A stretch of DNA of 7,664 nt from Clostridia bacterium (GTDB lineage: Bacteria > Bacillota > Clostridia > Christensenellales > HGM11417): assembly GCA_017407365.1 (NCBI GenBank), contig JAFQWR010000031.1, forward strand, positions 1 through 7,664. The letters are read 5' to 3'. Shown here piece after piece: positions 1 to 7,524 of the stretch (position 1 is the stretch's first letter; each line of letters opens with the position of its first letter). The position numbers and the translations under genes are program-made. The notes beneath the pieces are model-generated. The model did no database searches. It was not told where the DNA came from and saw only the letters and a list, made by a program, of their open reading frames with translations.

Positions 1-964
1 TATACCCCGTAAGGTCGGGGATGGGGTGCGTTTTATCATCCTCGGGCATGGTGAGGATGGGAATCTGCGTGATACTGCCCTTTTTGCCACGGATACGGCC
101 CGCACGCTCGTACATCGATGCAAGGTCGGTGTATAAATAACCGGGGTAGCCGCGTCTGCCGGGAACCTCCTTGCGTGCCGCCGACGTTTCACGCAGGGCC
201 TCTGCGTAGTTGGTGATGTCGGTGACGATAACCAGAACGTGCATATCGCATTCAAACGCCAGGTATTCTGCGCAGGTAAGCGCCATACGGGGAGTTGCAA
301 TACGCTCGATAGCAGGGTCGTTTGCAAGATTGGTAAACAGCACGGTACGCTCGATTGCGCCCGTACGCTTAAAGTCCGAAATAAAGTAATCTGCTTCCTC
401 ATAGGTGATACCTACTGCGGCAAATACAACGGCAAATTGCGAATCAGAGCCAAGCACCTTTGCCTGACGTGCAATCTGCGCCGCAAGATTTGCGTGGGGC
501 AGACCGCTCATGCTGAACACGGGAAGCTTCTGACCGCGCACAAGCGTATTCAAGCCGTCGATTGCTGAAATACCCGTTTGAATGAACTCGTTGGGATAGT
601 CACGTGCGGCAGGATTGATTGCCTGACCGTTGATATCCAGCCACTTTTCCGCCAGGATGGGAGCGCCGCCATCCTTGGGGTTCCCCATACCGTCGAATAC
701 GCGGCCAAGCATATCACGCGATACGCCAAGCTCGATGCTATGACCCAGAAAGCGTGCCTTTGCCGTGGAAATCTGCAAGCCCTGCGAGCCCTCAAACAGC
801 TGCACGAGCGCTTTATCTCGGTTGATTTCGAGCACCTTGCCGCGGCGCATAGAGCCGTCCTTTTGCTCAATCTCAACAAGCTCGTCGTATTTTACACCTT
901 CAACGCCGTCCACCAGCATCAGAGGGCCTACAACCTCGCGAATGGTTTTATATTCCTTTTGCAT
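1..964 (-). CDS. ntpB: V-type ATPase subunit B, non-catalytic nucleotide-binding subunit (partial, 3' end missing)
   Basis: Subunit B alternates with subunit A in the A3B3 head of the cytoplasmic V1 sector and completes the nucleotide sites at the A/B interfaces. The frame is open from the ATG at 964 to the left edge: 321 codons of a family length near 460, so the C-terminal third is outside the window. The N-terminal beta-barrel begins MQKEYKTIREVVGPLMLVDG. At residues 153-163 the P-loop position reads SGLPHANLAAQ, lacking the GKT of a Walker A motif, which is normal for B and separates it from subunit A. Later family blocks include FISDFKRTGAIERTVLF, VTDITNYAEALRE, GRRGYPGYLYTDLASMYERA and TMPEDDKTHPIPDLTGY. 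The arginine finger expected in a PSLSRL-type motif is further downstream and cannot be checked. The start overlaps the ntpA stop by one base (TGATG) and has its own AGGAGG 9 nt upstream. Also named atpB in some annotations. Confidence 0.98.
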   Translation of the reverse strand, partial: MQKEYKTIREVVGPLMLVDGVEGVKYDELVEIEQKDGSMRRGKVLEINRDKALVQLFEGSQGLQISTAKARFLGHSIELGVSRDMLGRVFDGMGNPKDGGAPILAEKWLDINGQAINPAARDYPNEFIQTGISAIDGLNTLVRGQKLPVFSMSGLPHANLAAQIARQAKVLGSDSQFAVVFAAVGITYEEADYFISDFKRTGAIERTVLFTNLANDPAIERIATPRMALTCAEYLAFECDMHVLVIVTDITNYAEALRETSAARKEVPGRRGYPGYLYTDLASMYERAGRIRGKKGSITQIPILTMPEDDKTHPIPDLTGY

Positions 965-2724
965 CAGTCAGCACCTCCTTGCTCGGTGAGCGCCGCAAAC
1001 TGCCTGTTCATTTCAGCGGAAAGCTCCTCTATTTTAGACAGCTCACTCTCGGTGATATATTTGCTTCTGCCAATTGCTTCACGGATGGGAAGCCTTAAAA
1101 TATCGTTTAAGGATGCACCCTTGCTGAGTGCAACCAGACCTGCCTTATGGAAATCCAAAAGCAGCTTTAACATACCGTACTGCTTTTGCATGGATGCGTA
1201 GGTATCAATTTCGTGGAAGGCGTTCTGGTGCAGATAGTCCTCACGCAGAGACTTAGCCGACTCCATCGTCATACGGTCCTGCGAGGAAAGCGCATCCACA
1301 CCTACGAGGCGCACGATTTCATCCAGCTCTGCCTCCTCCTGCAGCATACGCATCGCGGCGTCGCGGCAGATGGCAAAATCGGGAGAAACCTTACGGTCGT
1401 ACCAAGCCTGCAAACGGTCGGTATACAGCGAATAGCTGGTCAGCCAATCGATTGCAGGGAAATGTCTGCGATAGGCAAGCTGCGAGGAAAGCCCCCAGAA
1501 CACCTTGACAATACGCAGGGTAGCCTGCGAAACGGGCTCGGAGATGTCACCGCCGGGAGGGGATACGGCACCGATAGCGGTAACGGAGCCCTCTCTTGCG
1601 CCACCAAGCACCTTACAGATGCCTGCACGCTCGTAGAATTCTGCAAGACGGGAGGAAAGATATGCAGGATAGCCCTCCTCACCCGGCATTTCTTCCAAAC
1701 GGCCGGACATTTCACGCAGAGCCTCCGCCCAACGCGACGTGCTGTCCGCCATAATAGCAACGTGATAACCCATATCACGGAAATATTCTGCAATGGTGAT
1801 ACCCGTATAAATGGACGCCTCACGGGCGGCAACGGGCATATCTGAGGTGTTGGCAATGAGCACGGTACGCTTCATCAGCGCCTCACCTGTTTTGGGGTCG
1901 ATCAGCTCGGGGAATTCGTTTAATACGTCCGTCATCTCGTTGCCACGCTCGCCACAGCCTACGTATACGATGATATCGGCATCTGCCCACTTTGCAAGCT
2001 GATGCTGAACAACCGTTTTACCGCTTCCAAAGGGGCCGGGAACAGCCGCAACACCGCCGCGTGCAATAGGGAAGAAGGTATCGATAACACGCTGACCGGT
2101 AACCATGGGGCGCTCGGGAGGAAGCTTGGTCTGATACGGTCTGCCACGGCGGACGGGCCAACGCTGCAGCATACAAAGCTTATGCTCCTCGCCCTTTTCG
2201 TCCTTTAATACGGCAACCGTTTCATCCACCGTATAATCGCCCTCAGAGATAGAAACGAGAGTGCCGGACTTGCCGTAGGGAACGAGCACGCGGTGCTCAA
2301 CCACCTCGTTTTCCTTAACCGTTCCTAAAATATCGCCGTTTTTCACCTCGTCACCCACCTTCATCGTGGGTACGAAATGCCATTTTTTTGCGTGATCGAG
2401 CGCAGGGACGTTTACGCCTCTGCCAATACGGTCGCCCGAAAGCTCTCTGAGCTTATTCAAGGGACGCTGAATACCGTCGAAGATGCCGCCAATCAAGCCG
2501 GGTGCAAGCTCTACCGAAAGGGGCTCTCCCGTGGTTTCAACGGGCTCTCCCGGGCCTAAGCCTGCTGTTTCCTCATAAACCTGTATAGAAGCCCGGTCAC
2601 CGCGAAGCTCAATGACTTCACCGATAAGTGCTTTTTCGGAAACGCGCACAACGTCGTACATCTTGACGTCTGCCATTCCCTCCGCAACAATCAGCGGACC
2701 CGACACTTTGATAATATTACCCAT
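964..2724 (-). CDS. ntpA: V-type ATPase catalytic subunit A
   Basis: This is the catalytic ATPase subunit of the V1 head, three copies per complex; it hydrolyses ATP to turn the central rotor (or makes ATP in reverse). At 586 residues it is full length for the family. Visible parts in order: N-terminal beta-barrel (about 1-70); the long insertion characteristic of A subunits (about 110-200); Walker A GPFGSGKT at 230-237 with the phosphate-binding Lys236; GER at 258-260 with the expected catalytic Glu259; the ANTSDMPVAAREASIYTGIT block from 291; the MADSTSRWAEALRE Walker B region at 325-338; GSVTAIGAVSPPGGDISEPV near 379-398; and a helical C-terminal domain. No catalytic residue is missing. 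The ATG at 2724 has GGAG 9 nt upstream, and a 13-nt gap separates it from ntpG. Its stop overlaps the ntpB start. Also named atpA in some annotations. Confidence 0.99.
   Translation of the reverse strand: MGNIIKVSGPLIVAEGMADVKMYDVVRVSEKALIGEVIELRGDRASIQVYEETAGLGPGEPVETTGEPLSVELAPGLIGGIFDGIQRPLNKLRELSGDRIGRGVNVPALDHAKKWHFVPTMKVGDEVKNGDILGTVKENEVVEHRVLVPYGKSGTLVSISEGDYTVDETVAVLKDEKGEEHKLCMLQRWPVRRGRPYQTKLPPERPMVTGQRVIDTFFPIARGGVAAVPGPFGSGKTVVQHQLAKWADADIIVYVGCGERGNEMTDVLNEFPELIDPKTGEALMKRTVLIANTSDMPVAAREASIYTGITIAEYFRDMGYHVAIMADSTSRWAEALREMSGRLEEMPGEEGYPAYLSSRLAEFYERAGICKVLGGAREGSVTAIGAVSPPGGDISEPVSQATLRIVKVFWGLSSQLAYRRHFPAIDWLTSYSLYTDRLQAWYDRKVSPDFAICRDAAMRMLQEEAELDEIVRLVGVDALSSQDRMTMESAKSLREDYLHQNAFHEIDTYASMQKQYGMLKLLLDFHKAGLVALSKGASLNDILRLPIREAIGRSKYITESELSKIEELSAEMNRQFAALTEQGGAD
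974..979 (-). promoter_or_regulatory. Ribosome binding site of ntpB inside the end of ntpA
   Basis: AGGAGG on the minus strand, 9 nt before the ntpB ATG, lies within the last codons of ntpA (the Gly-Gly of the QGGAD C-terminus). It fixes the ntpB start. Together with the TGATG stop/start overlap, it suggests both independent initiation and coupling of B translation to A. Confidence 0.85.
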
Positions 2725-2737
2725 TTGTATAAACTCC

Positions 2738-3061
2738 TTAGTCCTTGTTAAAAAGGATATCCGCGCCGATTGCGCGTTCCATATCTTCTTTGATACCCTG
2801 CATCGTAAAGCCTGTTGCGCCGTCTGCCGACGGAATGGGCAGGATGGCAGGATACGGGACTGATTTATATTGCCTCAAAAAATCCTTCAGATCTTTTGCA
2901 AGCTCCTCCGTGATAAAAATCACAGCGTAATCGGTTTTACTCAGCTGCAAAACCGTTTCCTTTGCAGATTGCGCCGTTTTACAGTCGAAAACATCCACAC
3001 CGATTGCACGGAATGCGGTAAGCGCTTCAGCGTTGCCTACGGCACCTATTTTACTCGGCAT
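2738..3061 (-). CDS. ntpG: V-type ATPase subunit F (central rotor)
   Basis: A 107-residue protein of the ATP-synt_F family. Subunit F sits on the central rotor shaft with subunit D and is thought to regulate and help couple rotation to the head; it acts in the cytoplasm as part of V1. Family features seen are the N-terminal strand and Gly turn (KIGAVGNAEALTAFRAIGV), the YAVIFITEELA strand/helix at about 45-55, the PAILPIPS strand at about 71-78, and the C-terminal helix ending EDMERAIGADILF. Length is typical (about 100-110). The ATG at 3061 follows AGGAGG by 6 nt, one of the best-formed ribosome binding sites in the window. It lies between ntpC (12-nt gap) and ntpA (13-nt gap), exactly where E. 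hirae has its ntpG. The sequence is short and divergent, so position supports the call as much as sequence. Confidence 0.95.
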   Translation of the reverse strand: MPSKIGAVGNAEALTAFRAIGVDVFDCKTAQSAKETVLQLSKTDYAVIFITEELAKDLKDFLRQYKSVPYPAILPIPSADGATGFTMQGIKEDMERAIGADILFNKD

Positions 3062-3073
3062 AATGCGCCTCCT

Positions 3074-4060
3074 TTAATTGGTGGCACGAAGGCGTACACG
3101 CACCTCGTCCAGATCGGTGCCGCTTGCCTTAGCAACCAGAATCAAGCGGACGTTGGTAATTTCACGGCGCTTGACCATTACGTAGCAAATGAGGGGCATT
3201 TCGCTGAAAAGATCGTTTTTCTGTGTTAAAAGCCTTTTCAGCAGAACGTTATCCTTCTCGCGCTCAAATGCAACGGGGCCCTCTGTGACGGAAGAAGATA
3301 GAACCTCTGCATAATCACGGTAGGGAGTAAAGCGTAAAATCTCTAAAAAGCCCTCTGCGGGAGATTCCATCAGAGCATAAAGCTCCTTTTCACCAAGCAC
3401 ACCTCCACGGATTGCCTGCGCACGTAAAAAGTCCGTTTTTAAGCCAAGACGCTTACAGCGAGCAACCGTTCCAAGGTTGATGAGGTCAACCTCCGTGCGG
3501 TAGTAATCGGTAAGAAAGGCATTGTTGTAGCCCTTTAACAGATGGAACAGCTCTGCATAATAGGCACGGTCCATAATCACGTCACAGCGCATAGGATCGC
3601 GCGAAAGAGCCATAACCTCATCGCACGCCTCCAGCGCAGTACGGAGCCAGGGACGCATATATTCGTAATCGTCCTCATCAAGACGCTCCTTCAGGCTTTG
3701 GGGAGAGATAACGGTATCCTCATACAGCAAGGAAGCATCTGCCTCCTTACGTGCATATTTTGCCTTTACAAGCACCTTAGCATTGTGATATTCACGGTAC
3801 AGAAGCAAAATCTCCGCAAGATCGTCGGTTGCAAAATCACGCACAAGCCTTGCAAGTGCACGGTCTTCTGCTAAAAGAACCTTCTGATAATCTGCTCCGT
3901 CTGCGCTTGCTCCCTCACCGTAGCCCGATTCAGCAAGCACGCGCATTGCGTCGCTCAGCGATTTGGTATCAAGCAGACGAATCAGACGATCCTCCGTGAT
4001 CAGCTTAGGCTCAATTGCGTGAATAACAGAATTAACGTAAACCTTACTTTTGGTCTGCAT
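3074..4060 (-). CDS. ntpC: V-type ATPase subunit C (AC39/d-type rotor adaptor)
   Basis: A 328-residue, mostly alpha-helical protein of the vATP-synt_AC39 family. In the complex it caps the membrane ring like a socket and joins it to the central D/F shaft, so torque passes between head and ring. Family signatures visible are YREYHNAKVLVKAKY at about 88-102, DRAYYAELFHLLKGYNN around 164-180, the DLINLGTVARCKRLGL segment from about 192, and the C-terminal LICYVMVKRREITNVRLILVAK stretch, which the family uses at its end. There is no signal peptide or convincing membrane segment, as expected. Length is normal (about 320-350). The ATG at 4060 has a GGAGAG ribosome binding site just upstream. Gaps are 12 nt on both sides (ntpE and ntpG), consistent with one operon. 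Confidence 0.96.
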   Translation of the reverse strand: MQTKSKVYVNSVIHAIEPKLITEDRLIRLLDTKSLSDAMRVLAESGYGEGASADGADYQKVLLAEDRALARLVRDFATDDLAEILLLYREYHNAKVLVKAKYARKEADASLLYEDTVISPQSLKERLDEDDYEYMRPWLRTALEACDEVMALSRDPMRCDVIMDRAYYAELFHLLKGYNNAFLTDYYRTEVDLINLGTVARCKRLGLKTDFLRAQAIRGGVLGEKELYALMESPAEGFLEILRFTPYRDYAEVLSSSVTEGPVAFEREKDNVLLKRLLTQKNDLFSEMPLICYVMVKRREITNVRLILVAKASGTDLDEVRVRLRATN

Positions 4061-4072
4061 AATACTCTCCGT

Positions 4073-4654
4073 TTATTCGAAAAGCAACGAAACGATTTCC
4101 GCCTCGTGCACTTTACGGCAATCACGCAAAATAGCCTCTACCGTCAGATTCTTGTCGTAAGCTCTGCCTTCAAGCAGCAAGCCACCCGAAAAGGCGCCCG
4201 ACGCATCGGATAAAGTAAGCGTAATATTCTTTTTCCTGGCTATCTCAGCAATATCTGCCGCGCTGATTCTGCCAGCGTCTGCCTTGGCAAGCACCACACA
4301 GTCGCCGTCCTCTGCGTATTTTTCGATCAGCATACCCAGAAATACCTTGTATTGCGCATCGGGCAGCTGCACGATACGCGCACAGGCGGCATCGAAGGCT
4401 TGCGAAATAATCTGCTGCTTTACGGCAAGCTGACGCTTTTTTACCTCTAAAGCGGCAATCGTCTGCTTACGTGCAACAACAGCGGCATATTCCTGCTGAT
4501 TGGCCTCTTGCTGCTCAGCACGCGCGATTTCGCACTCCTTTTGCGCCGCTTCCGTTGCTTCACGGCTTTTTTCACGTGCAGCAAGCAGAGCCTGCTCGCG
4601 ATACGCTTCGGCATCGTCAAGCAGCTTTTTCATAATGGCTTCCTTACCGGTCAT
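4073..4654 (-). CDS. ntpE: V-type ATPase subunit E (peripheral stalk)
   Basis: Subunit E pairs with G/H to form the peripheral stalks that hold the A3B3 head against the membrane stator. The 193-residue protein shows the family layout. Residues 1 to about 90 are a charged, Ala/Glu/Lys/Gln-rich helix with coiled-coil character (for example AYREQALLAAREKSREATEA). This is followed by a compact alpha/beta domain with SGGLLLEGRAYDKNLTVEAI at about 156-175 and the family's LF-type ending (VSLLFE). Start choice: the ATG at 4654 has GGAGG about 10 nt upstream; the in-frame Met8 (4633) has no comparable site and would trim the helix. It follows ntpK by 18 nt and precedes ntpC by 12 nt. The subunit E family is divergent, but the domain pattern and position make the call firm. 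Confidence 0.95.
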   Translation of the reverse strand: MTGKEAIMKKLLDDAEAYREQALLAAREKSREATEAAQKECEIARAEQQEANQQEYAAVVARKQTIAALEVKKRQLAVKQQIISQAFDAACARIVQLPDAQYKVFLGMLIEKYAEDGDCVVLAKADAGRISAADIAEIARKKNITLTLSDASGAFSGGLLLEGRAYDKNLTVEAILRDCRKVHEAEIVSLLFE

Positions 4655-4672
4655 GGAAAAATTTCCTCCGTA

Positions 4673-5137
4673 TTACAGACAAATAATTGCAAAAATCGAA
4701 ATCAGAAGAGAAAGAATTGCGTAGGTTTCTACAAGAGCAACCATCGAAATACCTTTACCGAATTCATCCTGCTTCGCCATCATGTTGATAGCGGAGGCAG
4801 CAACCTTACCCTGCCAGATTGCACTGAAGAAGCCGCCTACTGCAACGGGAATGCAAGCTGCAAGACAGCCCCAGCCCTGAGCGGTGGTTAAAACAAGATC
4901 GGGGTTACTCATGATACCGGGGTTTAATACGAAAAGCAGGATTGCTGCAACGAAGCCGTATAAGCCCTGCGTTGCGGGAAGCAGCTGAATAATAAAGCAC
5001 TTCGAGAACTTGTCGGGCTTTTCGCTTACAACGCCTGCAAGAGCCTGACCTGCCATACTAACGCCTACGGCAGAGCCAATACCCGAAAGACCTACGGCAA
5101 GAGCCGCACCCAGATACGCTAAAAACATTCCATCCAT
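4673..5137 (-). CDS. ntpK: V-type ATPase subunit K, double-hairpin proteolipid ring subunit (predicted Na+-binding)
   Basis: The 154-residue, 16-kDa-type proteolipid forms the rotating membrane ring that carries ions past subunit I. Two fused hairpins give four membrane helices, about residues 5-30, 48-72, 86-112 and 128-153. The internal duplication shows as EKPDKFSK in the first loop against AKQDEFGK in the second. The essential carboxylate is Glu137 in LVETYAIL; the matching first-hairpin position is Ala55, so there is one ion site per protein, as in V-type rings. Leu53, Thr56, Gln57 and Tyr60 (LPATQGLY) and Gln109 (AIWQGK) match the Na+ ligands I recall for E. hirae NtpK (Leu61, Thr64, Gln65, Gln110 and Glu139, with Tyr68 nearby). 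Start choice: the ATG at 5137 has GGAGG 9 nt upstream. An upstream in-frame ATG at 5176 would overlap the end of ntpI and place a basic, non-family extension on the protein. Confidence 0.97.
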   Translation of the reverse strand: MDGMFLAYLGAALAVGLSGIGSAVGVSMAGQALAGVVSEKPDKFSKCFIIQLLPATQGLYGFVAAILLFVLNPGIMSNPDLVLTTAQGWGCLAACIPVAVGGFFSAIWQGKVAASAINMMAKQDEFGKGISMVALVETYAILSLLISIFAIICL

Positions 5138-5172
5138 TGTTATATTCCTCCAAAATAATTTTTTTAATGAAA
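5138..5172 (-). promoter_or_regulatory. AT-rich leader and ribosome binding site of ntpK
   Basis: This 35-nt spacer between the ntpI stop and the ntpK ATG is the longest gap in the window. Only 6 of its 35 bases are G or C, in a window of roughly balanced composition, and it includes a run of seven A on the coding strand. It ends with GGAGG 9 nt before the ATG. An unstructured A/U-rich leader before the ring-subunit gene would favour high translation, which fits a subunit needed in many copies. The enhancer role is inferred by analogy with the E. coli atpE leader. I see no hairpin or terminator in it. Confidence 0.55.
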
Positions 5173-7173
5173 TCAATTCATATTGATTCTGTTGTATTTC
5201 ACCTGCGAGCCCAAGGGGTGGAACAGGTGTCCGCCGCCCGTGTAGAATTTAGAGAAGAATTCCACATACTGCAAGCGACTGTCGTGTACGTAGGCACCAA
5301 GCACGTTGATACCCATATTGAACGCATGGCCGACGAGCAGAATCAGCACACCAAAGATAAAGGTGAAGGGATTGCCCAGCACGAGCCCTGCCAAGATATT
5401 CATAACCCAACCGATGACGCCGGTAGCAAGACCAAGCGCAAACAAACGGGTATAGCTTAAAATATCACTGAAATAGTTGATGATGCCGTAAAGGCTCTTT
5501 ACACCGCCAAATATTTTGCCGAATAACGTGGGCTTGCTTCTGCCCTGCGTGCAAAGCAGCATAAGCACACCGAAGAGCGCCACGCCTATGCCCCAATTCA
5601 TCAGATAACCCATGCCCTCGAGCAGGGAAAGAATGATGAGAATAAGACCTGCAAAAACAACGTACCAGCTGCCGATATCGCAGATGGCATCCACAACCCT
5701 GCCGCGCTTACACAAATCCACGGCCTGTACGCCCATACCAAACAGAATATGCACAAGACCGAGTGCAAGACATAAAATCATCATCGGCACGGGCTGACTG
5801 AGCGGATCGATCTGCCGTAGCATAATCAGAAAGTCTGCAAATGCATTGCCTGCATAGTCATCCAGCTTGATACCAAACCATCCGCCGAAGAAGGCACCCC
5901 AGATGATGGTGGAGATACCGCACAGGCAGAAAAGCAGCATCATGCTCCTTAAGCCCTTTTCCATACGTACAAATTTATACAGGAAGAAGCAACCAAGCGC
6001 CATGATAAGACCGTAGCCTGCATCCGAGAGCATAACGCCAAAGAACAGGAAATAGAAAATTGACATCGGCCCATTGGGGTCGCGCTCCGTGGGCAAGGGT
6101 ACAGAGTAGCTGTTTGTAATGCTTTCAAATGCGCTGACGAGCTTGCCGTTTTGGGTGAGCGTGGGGGGAAGCTCTCCCTCCTCAGGATCAACAAAATCGT
6201 ACACAATGCGCTCGGTGACGCCGTCGATTAAGGCGGTGACCTTTTCTACCCCGGGCTCGGGAACCCACGCCTCCAGATAGAAGCAACGCTCGGTACGGGC
6301 AAAATCCTCACCCGCGAGCGTTTTATCAAGCTCTACCGTATAGTAATCGTACAGCAGCTTCATATCGTCGGCAAAGGAACGAAGCGCTACAATACTTTGA
6401 ATCAGACGGAATCTTTCTTCGGTATACGCTTGTTGCTCTGCCTCTGCCTCTTGTATGCAGTCTGCCGCAGTTTTATTTTCGGTGTACGGACATCTTACAA
6501 AGCCCGTTTCACTCAACCGCTGTGCAAAGAAATCGGTATCCTCCTTCAGATAGCTGACAAAAACAACTGCCTGATTGCCCAAATCAACAACACTGCCGCA
6601 AAAGGGACGCTCTTCTTCGTTTAACGCAAGGAAGCCCTTTACCGCATAGGTGGGTACGGTACCGATTTGCAATACCACGTTTTTAGAATCTGTATAATAA
6701 GAAAAGGGCTCTGCTACCTTGGAATAAAGCAGATACTGCGCCTTTTTTGCTTCGCTTTTGGCAAGAGCAGATTCCGTCTCCCTCAAAGCGTGCGCAAGCT
6801 CCTCAACCCTTGTTGCCTCTGAAATAAGCTCCTCTTCCTTGGCAACGATATCGGTAAACTCCTGATAGGTTACCTCTCTTCGCACCGAGAAAAGCCCCCC
6901 CTTTTTGGTAAGCTTATACGGCTCTTCCGTTTTTTTGGTCATGCCGGCAAAACGAATCTCGTTTTGCTCTATCAAACGAACGGCGTTGGCAATTTTTGCC
7001 ATGACGCTTTCGGCGTGCTGACGCTCCCTGTCGTTCGGCTCGACCGTGGTGCCCTCTATGGGCTTTGCGGCTACAGGCTCAGCAAGCTGTGAGGAAAACA
7101 ACGCCTCAACCAGAGAGCGCTCCTCGCTTTGCAAGCCAAAAAGCCGCAATTTTTTCATTGCTACAATAGCCAT
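5173..7173 (-). CDS. ntpI: V-type ATPase subunit I (a subunit, membrane stator)
   Basis: Subunit I is the membrane stator: its N-terminal half anchors the peripheral stalks in the cytoplasm and its C-terminal half forms the two half-channels against the K ring. At 666 residues it is a normal bacterial length. Residues 1 to about 355 are soluble, with helical hairpin/coiled-coil stretches (about 105-150 and 240-280). From about 370 there are roughly seven to eight membrane segments. The domain boundary carries the conserved PLPTERDPNGPMSIFYFLFF and SDAGYGL motifs. The essential arginine is Arg576 in LSYTRLFALGLA, and the second conserved arginine is Arg633 in HDSRLQYVEFF, close to the numbering I recall for E. 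hirae NtpI (573 and 629). The start at 7173 gives the family-typical MAIVAMKKL opening. It overlaps the previous gene by 13 nt and has only a distant GGGAG (13 nt), so initiation probably depends on translation of ntpF. Confidence 0.98.
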   Translation of the reverse strand: MAIVAMKKLRLFGLQSEERSLVEALFSSQLAEPVAAKPIEGTTVEPNDRERQHAESVMAKIANAVRLIEQNEIRFAGMTKKTEEPYKLTKKGGLFSVRREVTYQEFTDIVAKEEELISEATRVEELAHALRETESALAKSEAKKAQYLLYSKVAEPFSYYTDSKNVVLQIGTVPTYAVKGFLALNEEERPFCGSVVDLGNQAVVFVSYLKEDTDFFAQRLSETGFVRCPYTENKTAADCIQEAEAEQQAYTEERFRLIQSIVALRSFADDMKLLYDYYTVELDKTLAGEDFARTERCFYLEAWVPEPGVEKVTALIDGVTERIVYDFVDPEEGELPPTLTQNGKLVSAFESITNSYSVPLPTERDPNGPMSIFYFLFFGVMLSDAGYGLIMALGCFFLYKFVRMEKGLRSMMLLFCLCGISTIIWGAFFGGWFGIKLDDYAGNAFADFLIMLRQIDPLSQPVPMMILCLALGLVHILFGMGVQAVDLCKRGRVVDAICDIGSWYVVFAGLILIILSLLEGMGYLMNWGIGVALFGVLMLLCTQGRSKPTLFGKIFGGVKSLYGIINYFSDILSYTRLFALGLATGVIGWVMNILAGLVLGNPFTFIFGVLILLVGHAFNMGINVLGAYVHDSRLQYVEFFSKFYTGGGHLFHPLGSQVKYNRINMN

Positions 7174-7520
7174 GTTCCGCTTGTAACTCCCTTGACGATT
7201 GCGTCAACCGCTTTTTGTTGCTTGCCCTCACTGCTCTTACGCATGGCGTCGCAAAGCGCTTCGCCCTCCTTTGTAAGCTCCTCTCCGAGGCGAATACCCT
7301 CTCGCTCGGCATCAGCAAGCAGAGCAGCTGTATCCTCACGAAGAGCATTCATCATCTGCGCTTTTACAGAAAGAGCTTCCTGCTCGCCCTGTGCAACGAT
7401 GGCGTTTGCCTCCTGCACGGCTTCGCGGCGGATTTCCTTCGCCCTATCCTCTGCCTGAAGAATGGAGGTAACGACCTCTGCCGCGCTTTCGCCCTGAGTG
7501 GCTTCCACGTTTTTTGCCAT
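7161..7520 (-). CDS. ntpF: V-type ATPase subunit G/H (peripheral stalk, NtpF-like)
   Basis: A 119-residue hydrophilic protein rich in Ala, Glu, Lys and Gln. From about residue 12 to 110 it is a nearly unbroken predicted helix with coiled-coil character (AEDRAKEIRREAVQEA, then EALSVKAQMMNAL). There is no signal peptide or membrane segment. These traits, the length and its place directly before ntpI match the G/H stalk subunit that forms a right-handed coiled coil with subunit E; E. hirae has ntpF in this position. The family is too low in complexity for a motif-based call, so position carries much of the weight. Start choice: the ATG at 7520 has AGGAG 8 nt upstream. A longer in-frame start at 7592 lies inside rpiB and would add an unrelated Arg-rich segment. 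The stop (TAG, 7161-7163) lies 13 nt inside ntpI. Often annotated as subunit H or as a hypothetical protein. Confidence 0.88.
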   Translation of the reverse strand: MAKNVEATQGESAAEVVTSILQAEDRAKEIRREAVQEANAIVAQGEQEALSVKAQMMNALREDTAALLADAEREGIRLGEELTKEGEALCDAMRKSSEGKQQKAVDAIVKGVTSGTWLL

Positions 7521-7524
7521 AATA

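Noticed and set aside
1..964. Possible truncation or pseudogene status of ntpB, and apparent absence of ntpD.
   Set aside because: The ntpB frame is intact to the window edge and the missing third and ntpD are simply expected beyond it; nothing indicates a real loss.
578..1845. Two long open frames on the plus strand (578-1201, 207 codons; 1186-1845, 219 codons), overlapping each other and antisense to ntpA and ntpB.
   Set aside because: They lie opposite strongly conserved V-ATPase genes, show no recognisable domain, and their composition is what the reverse complement of biased codons gives. Neither is needed to explain the region.
1440..1856. A 138-codon minus-strand frame inside ntpA in another reading frame.
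   Set aside because: It is fully embedded in ntpA, is Pro/Arg/Ser/Leu-rich without family features, and has no separate context.
5138..5176. A longer ntpK start at 5176 (13 extra residues).
   Set aside because: The added segment overlaps the end of ntpI, is basic and unlike proteolipid N-termini, and the GGAGG at proper spacing serves the 5137 ATG.
7156..7173. A shorter ntpI start at 7158 (MKKLRLFGL).
   Set aside because: No ribosome binding site precedes it, and the MAIVxMKK opening is typical of the family, so the 7173 start is kept despite its distant site.
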